Part shown: positions 6,926 through 13,814 of the stretch, piece after piece
Layout of the letters: every line of letters begins with the position of its first letter
How positions within the stretch are numbered: the first letter of the stretch is position 1
Origin: CAZDDY01 sp964504455
Lineage (GTDB): Bacteria; Patescibacteriota; Minisyncoccia; Phycocordibacterales; UBA9973
Length of the DNA: 20,622 bases
Assembly (NCBI GenBank): GCA_964504455.1
Contig: CAZDDY010000006.1
Coordinates: forward strand, 1-20,622
Direction of reading: 5' to 3'
Translations under genes and position numbers: made by a program
Notes under the pieces: model-generated
The model's database searches: none
What the model was told of the DNA's origin: nothing
What the model saw: only the letters and a program-made list of their open reading frames with translations

Positions 6926-7488
6926 AATTGATCATTAATTGTGACTGTTTTTTTCACACTACCACCTCCTCCGGCATTTTTATTTTCTACAACAACGACA
7001 ATATCTATACTGACGGGATTTGCACCTTGCTGTAATGTAACATATCGATTAAAAGGACTTCGTACCATTCCTGAAATAGTATTATCTCCATAGTAACCAG
7101 ACTGGGGATCAGAATATACGACACAATCATTAAATACACATTGTGTGAGAGAAAGTGTTGCTGAATTTACAGAACAACCAGTAGTTCCACCTGCAGCACA
7201 TTGCGAGACTGTGGACATAAATCCATTAAATTGATCTTCTGGTGATAAACCTTGATTTGAAAGATAGTATGTGTCACGAAGGTTTCTTACAACCTCTAAG
7301 GCCTCTTCTGCAAGATACTCTCCAATCAAATTTTCTTTTAAAGAACTTGCTTCATTGAGACGATTTCCGCTCATTACAACCATAAGTGCAACAATTGAAC
7401 TTAGTATTGCAATAGACACAAGTGTTTCAACAAGAGTAAAGCCTTCCTTTTTTATTTTTGATTGTAGTAATTTCATATTACGAATCAT
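6910..7488 (-). CDS. Minor pilin resembling PilV/GspI
   Basis: The 192-residue prepilin has leader MIRNMKLLQSKIKKEG and a mature N-terminus FTLVETLVSIAILSSIVAL with Glu5. It is followed by LKENLIGEYLAEEALEVVRNLRD, which matches the PilV/GspI pattern (N-methyl motif, then a helix with A-x-x-L-A-E-E). The C-terminal part has Cys pairs (CAAGGTTGC, QCVFNDC). It overlaps the upstream gene by 11 nt and the downstream gene by 16 nt, so translation is likely coupled. The role as part of a pilus-initiation complex is inferred from the four-gene arrangement. Confidence 0.75.
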   Translation of the reverse strand: MIRNMKLLQSKIKKEGFTLVETLVSIAILSSIVALMVVMSGNRLNEASSLKENLIGEYLAEEALEVVRNLRDTYYLSNQGLSPEDQFNGFMSTVSQCAAGGTTGCSVNSATLSLTQCVFNDCVVYSDPQSGYYGDNTISGMVRSPFNRYVTLQQGANPVSIDIVVVVENKNAGGGGSVKKTVTINDQLWAWQ

Positions 7489-8143
7489 AACTTCTTGGAC
7501 TGACTATCGTTTGAACGTCAAAAGGTATTATGTGCTTTTGGTACTGAACATTTCCTGTAATTCTTAAAAGAATCCGCGATTGGATTGTATCAGGAGCAAC
7601 TGTATCATTTGACTGTTCTGCATTAAAAACGGAAAAGCCAGATTTTGAAGCATCAATTTGAATTAAAGCGCTGGTCATTTTTTTAAACTTCGCATCAGTA
7701 ATAGCACCATCACCTTCTTTTGATTTATATAGGTAGTAATCTCCAGTTACTGGATCTGGATTAAACCAGTATACTACTTGATCGTTTGGGTCAGTGCTAT
7801 CGCCAGAAAATCCCTCGAAAGCAAATTTGAAAGACATTTGGGAGCCATTTGTAGGATTCACTATTGGACAAGAATGAGGAATGGAAATATCTGCACTTTG
7901 GTTTCCATCAAAACATTGAAATCCTGTACCAAGTCGCACATTTCTTACCATGTCTTCCATTACAAAAGAAATCGTATCCATCTGCTCTCTCACTCTTTGG
8001 GTAAGTTGATTACTGCGACTAACTGTTATAAGGCTTTGAATGCTCATAAGTACAACAATAATAAAAAGTGAAGTTGCAACCATGACTTCAATCAATGTAA
8101 ATCCAGATGCTTTTTTATTTTTTTGGTTTCGAGTATACATCAT
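7478..8143 (-). CDS. Minor pilin resembling PilW/GspJ
   Basis: The 221-residue prepilin has a cleavage site SG|FTLIEVMVATSLFII with Glu5, followed by a long amphipathic helix (LTQRVREQMDTISFVMEDMVRNVRLG). That helix and the following beta-rich, Asp/Ser-rich domain with strands such as VVYWFNPDP and YYLYKSK fit PilW/GspJ. The gene begins 6 nt after the end of the GspH-like gene and overlaps the PilV-like gene by 11 nt. Two consecutive ATGs (8143, 8140) could serve as start. The subtype is assigned from order and N-terminal pattern, so it is less certain than the pilin call itself. Confidence 0.72.
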   Translation of the reverse strand: MMYTRNQKNKKASGFTLIEVMVATSLFIIVVLMSIQSLITVSRSNQLTQRVREQMDTISFVMEDMVRNVRLGTGFQCFDGNQSADISIPHSCPIVNPTNGSQMSFKFAFEGFSGDSTDPNDQVVYWFNPDPVTGDYYLYKSKEGDGAITDAKFKKMTSALIQIDASKSGFSVFNAEQSNDTVAPDTIQSRILLRITGNVQYQKHIIPFDVQTIVSPRSYDS

Positions 8144-8149
8144 AAATAT

Positions 8150-8794
8150 TTAAGCGCCTAAAACAGAAATCTGGCCCAATGGAGAAATACGTATATATCT
8201 TGAACCATTGGGACCTTTGATTTCAAGTTTTATTGTACTTGTCCCTGGAGTACCAAGTCCAAAAGGAAGTGTGTAATTATAAAAGATATTCGCATCAGGA
8301 AATGGTCTTTGAAAAATTATTGCAAAATTATTTACTGCTTGAGCACAACTACCGTCTATTGCTTCAAAACATGCTTCTCCAATTTGATTAGTTCCAACTA
8401 TTTCGTAAAAATCTAAACACTCTGTAGGAATGTTTGGATTTTCACACACTGATGCATCCATATTAAAAGGAATGGTGTCATTGTCACCATCATAAAAAAA
8501 GAAAAATTGTTGTGCTTGTGGATCAACAAAAACACCATATGACGGTTTCCAATCTGAGGCAGGATGAAACTGGTTCGCTTCAAGGATCGGATATCGTCCG
8601 TTTACAGATTCACTTTGTGCTTTTCTCATCAATAGCCCTATATCTTGAGCTGTGGTATCTAAAACGACTCTTTGGTCAAAATCTTTGTAGTGAAATAAAA
8701 TAACACGAGATATTACTGTGAATATAAATAGCACAACAACAATTTCTACTATAGTAAAACCTGCTTTTAAATTTTTTTTCAGATTGTTTTTCAT
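8150..8794 (-). CDS. Minor pilin resembling GspH/FimU
   Basis: The 214-residue prepilin has leader MKNNLKKNLKAG and a mature N-terminus FTIVEIVVVLFIFTVIS with Glu5. The helix continues to DTTAQDIGLLMRKAQSESVNGRY, a typical GspH/FimU stretch, followed by a beta-sandwich-like region and a short C-terminus ending in strand RYIRISPLGQISVLG. The start overlaps the stop of pilD in an ATGA, so the two are translationally coupled. It is the first of four minor pilins and probably takes part in pilus initiation. Confidence 0.75.
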   Translation of the reverse strand: MKNNLKKNLKAGFTIVEIVVVLFIFTVISRVILFHYKDFDQRVVLDTTAQDIGLLMRKAQSESVNGRYPILEANQFHPASDWKPSYGVFVDPQAQQFFFFYDGDNDTIPFNMDASVCENPNIPTECLDFYEIVGTNQIGEACFEAIDGSCAQAVNNFAIIFQRPFPDANIFYNYTLPFGLGTPGTSTIKLEIKGPNGSRYIRISPLGQISVLGA

Positions 8795-9588
8795 AGACCT
8801 AGAAAAAAAGTGTACGAAAGTGAAAAAAGTGAAACAAAAAATGTTGCAACAATTAAAAATGGTGCAAATGGCACTTGTGTCTTCCGACCAAAACGTCTTG
8901 GTTTAAGAAGCATTAAAACAACAGAAACAATTCCGCCAATCCAAAAGGCTAGAAAAAACATACCTATACTTTGTGAAAGTCCCAGCATCCAGCCAAGACC
9001 CAAGGCAAGTTTAACATCTCCAAATCCAAAAGCTCTTCCTTTTGAGAAAAACCAAATTAAGAGAAATGGGAGTGCGAGCAGTGGCCCAGCAAATAGGTTC
9101 CATAATTTTGGAAGAGCAAAAACTACTTCGTTATTTTTGAAAAACACAAACAAGAAAAGAAAGGCGAGACTGTTAAAAACCCAAACAATACGTTCAGGTA
9201 TAATCATGTGTTTAAAATCATATATTAAAATAACAACAAGCAGTGACCACAGAAGTCCTTGTATAAGAAAAAAGACAATACCAGCGTACGTAAGACCATA
9301 GAGTGCAAGTCCTTTTATCATAAACGATGCAAAAATAAAGCCTGTTATTACCTCAACAGTAGGATACTCGTAGGAAAGCTTTGTACTACACTTTCGACAA
9401 CGACCGCCGAGCGCCATAAAGCTTGCAACTGGCACAAGATCAAACCAAGCAAGAGTATACCCGCACGAGTCACACATTGATCGGCCCTGCAAACCTCTTC
9501 CTGTGTGAAGTCGAAAGGCAACAACATTTAAAAAGCTACCGAGTATAGTTCCAAATATAAATGTAAGAATTCCTATTGATTCAATCAT
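8791..9588 (-). CDS. pilD: Prepilin leader peptidase / N-methyltransferase
   Basis: The 265-residue polytopic membrane enzyme cleaves the leader of the pilins encoded around it and probably methylates their new N-terminal residue. The N-terminal domain carries a zinc-type Cys set (Cys39, Cys42, Cys64, Cys67) and the LVPVASFMALGGRC block. Catalytic aspartates of the aspartyl protease are Asp124 (IYDFKHMIIPE) and Asp191 (GFGDVKLALGLG). There are about seven or eight TM segments. Length is normal. It follows the third pilin-like gene by 3 nt and overlaps the next minor-pilin gene by 4 nt. Its stop is TGA, which supports the standard genetic code. Confidence 0.96.
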   Translation of the reverse strand: MIESIGILTFIFGTILGSFLNVVAFRLHTGRGLQGRSMCDSCGYTLAWFDLVPVASFMALGGRCRKCSTKLSYEYPTVEVITGFIFASFMIKGLALYGLTYAGIVFFLIQGLLWSLLVVILIYDFKHMIIPERIVWVFNSLAFLFLFVFFKNNEVVFALPKLWNLFAGPLLALPFLLIWFFSKGRAFGFGDVKLALGLGWMLGLSQSIGMFFLAFWIGGIVSVVLMLLKPRRFGRKTQVPFAPFLIVATFFVSLFSLSYTFFLGL

Positions 9589-9591
9589 AAT

Positions 9592-10098
9592 TTAATCACT
9601 TGGATTACATGTAAAACCTGCACCATCAGCATCAGATTGAGAAGAGAGGCCGCCTGCTTCTAAAGCAGTGAGCTCCTGAATGTTCCCTTCTCCATCAACA
9701 CAAAGATATGTACCTCCTTTTGATGGAGCTGAAAGAATGAATTGTTGACCTGAGGTCGAGACATTACACAAAACACCCGATCCGGAATAAATACTTGTAC
9801 TTCCTACAACAAATGCAGCGAGCTCGGTAAGTATACTTTGAAGTTTATCATTTAAGGAGGTTGGCCAATTACAGACATCAACGAGACTCCCTCCATAATC
9901 TTTCTGAAATGCTTTTTCTTCTTGATATATCAAAAGAGCAGTACCTTGAAATTGTTTCATATTCTCTAGGATACCAACATTCTTTCCTTTATTTTTTGTC
10001 TGAGTAACATTAACCAAAATGATTGACGCCAAAACAAGCACCACTGCAATCACAACAAGGACTTCTATAAGAGTTAACCCCGAAAAAGGACGTTTCAT
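9592..10098 (-). CDS. Type IV pilin-like protein with LTLIE N-terminus
   Basis: The 168-residue prepilin has a very short leader, MKRPFSG, then LTLIEVLVVIAVVLVLASIIL with Glu5; the usual Phe1 is Leu. The C-terminal domain keeps the LCVDGEG block and ends with a Cys (FTCNPSD), like the two pilins upstream, but it lacks their YYDTNG segment and is otherwise diverged. It lies 3 nt ahead of pilD and probably heads the pilD/minor-pilin/ligA transcript. A -10 TACAAT sits 9 nt before the ATG. It could be a minor or alternative pilin subunit. Confidence 0.8.
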   Translation of the reverse strand: MKRPFSGLTLIEVLVVIAVVLVLASIILVNVTQTKNKGKNVGILENMKQFQGTALLIYQEEKAFQKDYGGSLVDVCNWPTSLNDKLQSILTELAAFVVGSTSIYSGSGVLCNVSTSGQQFILSAPSKGGTYLCVDGEGNIQELTALEAGGLSSQSDADGAGFTCNPSD

Positions 10099-10107
10099 TA
10101 CACTCGT

Positions 10108-10113
10108 ATTGTA
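10108..10113 (-). promoter_or_regulatory. -10 box before the pilin-pilD operon, near-leaderless
   Basis: TACAAT on the minus strand would start RNA about 3 nt before the ATG at 10098. The candidate -35 (TTTCTT, spacer 17) is poor, so read-through from the upstream pilin gene is also possible; no terminator is visible in the 47-nt gap. Confidence 0.4.
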
Positions 10114-10145
10114 TCATTTTATAACAAACCAAGAAACCTTTTTAT

Positions 10146-10712
10146 TTAACAGTTATATGTTGAGATTGCAGCATCTAATATCTTTGAAGATCCGGTATAG
10201 TCAACACACCAAAAATCTTGTCCTGAACTTCCACTAACTAAGTTACGTGTCTTAAGTGCTGCAGAAACTGCCCACTTGGTTGCTCTGGCTCCTGACGCAT
10301 CCCCTAAATAACATGTTGCTGCAGTACCTCCATTTGCAGAAACTGCGGCAGTAATACCCGGAATAAGGCTATTTGATGCTCCAGCTGTTGCATCAAATAT
10401 ACTATTATTGAGTCCTCCTGCTGCGCCACATGTCGCACTTGTACACCCACAGTTTGTAATTGATTGTGCTGCAGAAGTTAGGTTTCCAGTTGTGTAGTAA
10501 CCGTTTGTATCATAATAGAGTTCCGCACGTGCGCGAAGATTTGCAAGGTTTGATTTAACTGCTGAATCTCCTCCTTTTGAGCGCGCATTTGAAAGCGATG
10601 ATAGTACAATAGCTGAAAGAACCCCGATAATCGCAATGACCACCAAAAGTTCGATCAACGTGAAGCCTTTATTTTTAGAAAAAATATATCTCTCAGAATG
10701 ACTAATTTTCAT
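10146..10712 (-). CDS. Type IV major-pilin-like protein, paralogue 2
   Basis: The prepilin (188 residues from the chosen ATG) has a site NKG|FTLIELLVVIAIIGVLSAIVL with Glu5. A helix (NARSKGGDSAVKSNLANLR) and YYDTNGYY follow, and the Cys-rich, Ala/Thr/Gly-rich C-terminal domain ends FWCVDYTGSS...TYNC, probably a disulfide-closed loop. It is a paralogue of the pilin at 10817 and shares with it a 54-nt identical DNA segment over the N-terminus. I chose the ATG at 10712 because a TATAAT box overlaps the other ATG at 10721 (three codons longer); that longer start is still possible. It probably forms pilus fibres with its paralogue. Confidence 0.88.
   Translation of the reverse strand: MKISHSERYIFSKNKGFTLIELLVVIAIIGVLSAIVLSSLSNARSKGGDSAVKSNLANLRARAELYYDTNGYYTTGNLTSAAQSITNCGCTSATCGAAGGLNNSIFDATAGASNSLIPGITAAVSANGGTAATCYLGDASGARATKWAVSAALKTRNLVSGSSGQDFWCVDYTGSSKILDAAISTYNC
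10624..10677 (-). repeat. 54-nt perfect direct repeat, copy 1 (pilin N-terminus)
   Basis: The segment is identical base for base to 11256-11309 and encodes the KNKGFTLIELLVVIAIIG region. Divergence starts immediately outside it. It marks a recent local gene conversion or a strongly constrained nucleotide sequence. Confidence 0.9.
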
Positions 10713-10719
10713 ACACCTC

Positions 10720-10725
10720 ATTATA
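10720..10725 (-). promoter_or_regulatory. -10 box of pilin paralogue 2, leaderless
   Basis: A perfect TATAAT on the minus strand sits 7 nt before the ATG at 10712, so RNA would start within about 1 nt of that ATG. No good -35 was found, and a shared TTTTCCCCATAT motif (10756-10767) lies just upstream. Confidence 0.5.
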
Positions 10726-10755
10726 TCCTATCAATGCAAAACAAATAGGAAGTAC

Positions 10756-10767
10756 ATATGGGGAAAA
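10756..10767 (-). promoter_or_regulatory. Shared 12-mer TTTTCCCCATAT, copy 1
   Basis: The motif lies about 30 nt upstream of the -10 of pilin paralogue 2. The same 12-mer lies about 25 nt upstream of the -10 of pilin paralogue 1 (11441-11452). It is a candidate activator or operator site for the two pilin promoters. Confidence 0.35.
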
Positions 10768-10768
10768 C

Positions 10769-10800
10769 AAAAACCGCCTCATTATGAGACGGTTTTGTTT
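10769..10800 (-). terminator. Intrinsic terminator of pilin paralogue 1
   Basis: On the minus strand AAAACCG and CTCA arms pair with TGAG and CGGTTTT (one internal mismatch, loop TAA), followed by TTGTTTT. It separates the two pilin genes. Confidence 0.8.
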
Positions 10801-10816
10801 AGAAAAGAGTGAAACG

Positions 10817-11317
10817 TTAGCAAGTTGCTGCTGCAGATGCACCACCGCCTGTTGCTGTTCCAGCCTTTGAAGCCCCAGTTGAATCAACACACCAGCTACC
10901 TGATGTAGATTTTAGAGGAACTGAAACTGCCCAACTTGAAGCGTTGGTTTCTGATGCAAGTTTTCCAACTGCACATGTTGCAGCCCAAGTACTACCGTTT
11001 GCATTTGATGCAGCGATAACTCCTGGTGATAGTGAATTTGCCGCACTAGCTGCAAAAAGCGTATTCGCTGTTCCTGGAGTACCACACGCAGCAAGAGTAG
11101 TTGCTGCTGCAAAAGTTGCAGTACCATAGTTACCATTAGTATCATAGTAACTTTCTGCTTGTGCACGAAGGTTTGCAAGGTTAGCCTTAATTGCAGCATC
11201 GTTACCTTTTGCTCGAGCAGTGTTAAGAGATGCCAACACCACAGCAGCAAGAATACCGATAATCGCAATGACCACCAAAAGTTCGATCAACGTGAAGCCT
11301 TTATTTTTATATTGCAT
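10817..11317 (-). CDS. Type IV major-pilin-like protein, paralogue 1
   Basis: The 166-residue prepilin has leader MQYKNKG, then FTLIELLVVIAIIGILAAVVLAS with Glu5, helix NTARAKGNDAAIKANLANLR, the DTNGNYG segment, and an Ala/Ser/Thr-rich domain ending SWCVDSTGAS...AATC. The Cys in WCVD and the terminal Cys probably form the disulfide loop typical of pilins. It is the likely main fibre subunit: it has its own promoter with an 85-nt leader and its own terminator, so it can be expressed above the level of the assembly genes. It lies downstream of pilT-pilC. No Shine-Dalgarno is seen before the ATG. Confidence 0.92.
   Translation of the reverse strand: MQYKNKGFTLIELLVVIAIIGILAAVVLASLNTARAKGNDAAIKANLANLRAQAESYYDTNGNYGTATFAAATTLAACGTPGTANTLFAASAANSLSPGVIAASNANGSTWAATCAVGKLASETNASSWAVSVPLKSTSGSWCVDSTGASKAGTATGGGASAAATC
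11256..11309 (-). repeat. 54-nt perfect direct repeat, copy 2 (pilin N-terminus)
   Basis: Identical to 10624-10677; see that entry. Confidence 0.9.
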
Positions 11318-11409
11318 ATTTTTGTATTAATAATTTTCAGTACGATTAAGTCCGCACTGATTATGACCTTTGCTCTCCCACCTTAAATGACAGCGAGAAC
11401 GATGTTTCT

Positions 11410-11415
11410 ATTATA
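11410..11415 (-). promoter_or_regulatory. -10 box of pilin paralogue 1
   Basis: A perfect TATAAT lies in the 149-nt gap between pilC and the pilin. The -35 candidate (TTTTTA, spacer 17) is weak. The predicted start near 11403 gives a leader of about 85 nt. A second TAATAC (11324-11329) closer to the ATG would give a leaderless message. Confidence 0.5.
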
Positions 11416-11440
11416 CCGCGCCTTGGAAAAAGTAAAAACA

Positions 11441-11452
11441 ATATGGGGAAAA
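11441..11452 (-). promoter_or_regulatory. Shared 12-mer TTTTCCCCATAT, copy 2
   Basis: The second copy of the 12-mer found at 10756-10767, again just upstream of a pilin promoter and on the same strand. Confidence 0.35.
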
Positions 11453-11466
11453 GCGGAAACGTAATA

Positions 11467-12669
11467 TTATCCAATTCCACCCGCAATATTGTAAATAGGC
11501 ATAAGAACTGAAGCTAAAAGCAGACCAACTGAAATACCCAAAACAATAATCATGACTGGTTCAATAAGACCAATTAATGTATCCACCGCTTCTGTCACTT
11601 CTCTTTTATAAAATTGTGCCAAAGTACGAAGAATGTTTGATAACGAACCTGTTTCTTCTCCAACTTTAATCATTTGCGTCATAATTTGTGGAATTGGTTC
11701 ATATCGTGAAAATGCATCGGAGAGTGCAGAACCTGACTTCACTGCTTCAACGGTACTTTCCATAATGCTTTTATATACTCTATTCCCTACCACTTCAGCA
11801 GTTATTTCAAGAGAACGCACAATTGAAACACCAGAAGAAAGCATTGTATCTAGGTTATCAGCAATACGTGCAAGGTAAATCTTTCTATATAACTTTCCAA
11901 AAATTGGTAGTGTAATAACGGTTCTATCAACAAAAATCTTTCCTCTCTCTGTTCGAAGCTGTAACCACACAAATACTCCAATAGCTACTAAAATAACTGG
12001 AACGAGATACCAAAAATTCACTAGGAAATCTGAAAGTGCTATAACAACTTTTGTATAGACAGGAACATCTTGTCCAGATTCTTTAATAATGACTGAGAGC
12101 TTTGGAATAATTTTGGTCAACATCAAAAACATCACTCCAAAGAAAACCAAAATGACAAAAGCTGGATAAATAAGAGCGTTTTTTGTTTTTGATCGTAGTT
12201 CGTATTGTCGGTCAAGATAATCAGCTAAGTATTGAAACGTTTGTGAAAGTTTTCCTGATTCTTCGCCTGCTTTCACCATATTTGTATAAAAAGTTGAAAA
12301 CAAAGTCGGGTGACGAGAAAGTGCAGAAGCAATTGATGAGCCTGATTGTATATCGTTAACTACTTGATCGATTCTAAGTTTTAGCCATTTATTTTCTGCA
12401 TTTGTACCAATAAGAGAAAAAGCTTTTACTGCTGAAATTTGAGCATCGAAAAGTGTTGATATCTGTCGTGACATTATGACGATGTCTTTCATTGGAATAC
12501 GTTCAAACGAAAGACCTAAAATTTTGTCATTCTTTGCCTGATCACGAATTGAAAGAACTATATATCCACGACGCTGAAGTGCTGCAATCGCAGCTTCTTT
12601 GCTCTGCGCTTCAATAACACCTTCTGTTTGTTCACCTGTTTGAGTTGATACGCGGTATTTAAAAGTCAT
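11467..12669 (-). CDS. pilC: Type IV pilus inner-membrane platform protein
   Basis: The 400-residue protein belongs to the PilC/GspF family, the membrane platform on which assembly and retraction ATPases act. Two T2SSF repeats are visible (about 65-190 and 268-392). Each has the GEESG/GEETG motif (KAGEESGKLSQTF, KVGEETGSLSNIL), and there are three TM stretches (about 168-188, 215-235, 370-392). The N-terminus (FKYRVSTQTGEQTEGVIEAQS) matches the usual short cytoplasmic start of the family. It begins 2 nt after pilT and is probably cotranscribed with it. Length is normal. Confidence 0.96.
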   Translation of the reverse strand: MTFKYRVSTQTGEQTEGVIEAQSKEAAIAALQRRGYIVLSIRDQAKNDKILGLSFERIPMKDIVIMSRQISTLFDAQISAVKAFSLIGTNAENKWLKLRIDQVVNDIQSGSSIASALSRHPTLFSTFYTNMVKAGEESGKLSQTFQYLADYLDRQYELRSKTKNALIYPAFVILVFFGVMFLMLTKIIPKLSVIIKESGQDVPVYTKVVIALSDFLVNFWYLVPVILVAIGVFVWLQLRTERGKIFVDRTVITLPIFGKLYRKIYLARIADNLDTMLSSGVSIVRSLEITAEVVGNRVYKSIMESTVEAVKSGSALSDAFSRYEPIPQIMTQMIKVGEETGSLSNILRTLAQFYKREVTEAVDTLIGLIEPVMIIVLGISVGLLLASVLMPIYNIAGGIG

Positions 12670-12671
12670 AA

Positions 12672-13730
12672 TTATACAAGACGTTCAAGCGCTTTTGGAT
12701 TTATAGAATATTGAAATGCGGACTCCATAGTAATTTCTCCCCGTCTCACAAGATCAAGAAGGGATCTGTTCATATCAATCATGCCTTGCTCAAAAGACGT
12801 TTCAATAACCACATCAATTTCGTGTGTTCTTCTCTCTCGGATAAGGTTTGCAACAGCATTATTATTTATAAGAAGCTCATACGCTGGTACAAGCCCTCCT
12901 GAGATTCTTGGAACAAGTCGTTGTGAAAAAATACCAAGAAGAGAGCTAGAAAGCTGTATTCTAATTTGTGCTTGTTGTTCTGCGGGGAAAGCATCAATAA
13001 TGCGATCAATGGTCTGTGAAGCATTATTTGTGTGCAATGTAGAAAACACGAGGTGGCCTGTTTCGGCCGCAGTCACTGCAGTAGAGATACTTTCAGGTGA
13101 ACGCATCTCTCCAAGCAAAATAACATTCACGTCTTCTCTAAAAACTGATTTGAGTGCTTGCTCAAACGAGTGAGTATCAATACCAACTTCTCTCTGGTCA
13201 ATGATTGATTGCTTCGGTTCGTATAAATGTTCAATTGGATCTTCAATAGTGACAATATGTTCTGCGCGCTCTGAGTTTATAAGTTCAACGATTGAAGCAA
13301 GTGTTGTTGACTTTCCTTGGCCAACAGGACCAACCACAAGAAAGAATCCTTGTTTTTTTCGTGCAAACACTTTCAAAACTTCTGGAAGGTTCAATTCATC
13401 AAGTGTTTTTACTTTTGGAATAAGCCTTAGTGCAAGCGCAATGTTGCCCCGCTGAATAAATGCATTACCTCTCAGTCTTCCTTCTGTCTTGTATTGGTAT
13501 GAAAAATCTACTTCTTGATCATTTAAAAAAGATTCTAGTTTTTTTTGCCCAAGCATGACAGTCAAAAAACCAATTATATCTTCGTGAGTAAGAACTTTAT
13601 TTTGACGAAGGAATACGAGTTGTCTGTTTACTCGAATTGCAGGCAGTCTACCAGTAGAAAGATGGAGATCTGATCCATTTTCTCGAATTAAATTTAAAAT
13701 GAGCTCATCAAGTGTCTTTTGATAATCCAT
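12672..13730 (-). CDS. pilT: Type IV pilus retraction ATPase
   Basis: The 352-residue hexameric ATPase powers pilus retraction. It shows Walker A GPVGQGKSTT (about 134-143; the common form is GPTGSGKST), the Asp box TIEDPIEH, Walker B VILLGEMR (about 203-210), a His box STLHTNN, and a PilT-type C-terminus with the NLIRERRTHEI segment. The long PilB N-terminal domain is absent, which separates it from assembly ATPases. The ATG at 13730 is chosen over one 12 codons upstream, which would put the start within the -10 box and terminator region and add a non-homologous hydrophobic stretch. A TATACT box lies 6 nt before this ATG. pilC follows after 2 nt. Confidence 0.95.
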   Translation of the reverse strand: MDYQKTLDELILNLIRENGSDLHLSTGRLPAIRVNRQLVFLRQNKVLTHEDIIGFLTVMLGQKKLESFLNDQEVDFSYQYKTEGRLRGNAFIQRGNIALALRLIPKVKTLDELNLPEVLKVFARKKQGFFLVVGPVGQGKSTTLASIVELINSERAEHIVTIEDPIEHLYEPKQSIIDQREVGIDTHSFEQALKSVFREDVNVILLGEMRSPESISTAVTAAETGHLVFSTLHTNNASQTIDRIIDAFPAEQQAQIRIQLSSSLLGIFSQRLVPRISGGLVPAYELLINNNAVANLIRERRTHEIDVVIETSFEQGMIDMNRSLLDLVRRGEITMESAFQYSINPKALERLV

Positions 13731-13736
13731 ATAAAA

Positions 13737-13742
13737 AGTATA
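13737..13742 (-). promoter_or_regulatory. -10 box of pilT-pilC, leaderless
   Basis: TATACT on the minus strand puts the expected first RNA base on the A of the ATG at 13730. The -35 (TTGTTT, spacer 15) overlaps the preceding terminator stem and is weak. Confidence 0.5.
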
Positions 13743-13755
13743 CCACAGCAAAAAA

Positions 13756-13787
13756 ACAAACAACACCCTTCTTTGGGTGTTGTTTGT
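13756..13787. terminator. Terminator of the tuf-rplB operon
   Basis: A perfect 13-bp stem ACAAACAACACCC/GGGTGTTGTTTGT with a 6-nt loop is followed on the minus strand by seven T. It isolates the ribosomal operon from pilT and marks the end of this S10-type operon after L2. Confidence 0.92.
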
Positions 13788-13814
13788 AAAAAGAATGAAA
13801 AATTAAAATATATT

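Noticed and set aside
8791..8794. Possible UGA recoding as in Gracilibacteria
   Set aside because: pilD ends on TGA in an ATGA overlap with the next start, so UGA acts as a stop.
8810..9301. 163-codon open frame opposite pilD
   Set aside because: Basic, low-complexity product antisense to a clear prepilin peptidase; no start signal.
12671..12676. TATAAT 1 nt before the pilC ATG
   Set aside because: Transcription from it would start inside the gene, and pilC is 2 nt from pilT; treated as chance in AT-rich DNA and as a caution for the leaderless pattern.
13731..13766. Longer pilT start adding 12 hydrophobic residues
   Set aside because: The extension overlaps the -10 box and the upstream terminator and is absent from the usual PilT N-terminus.
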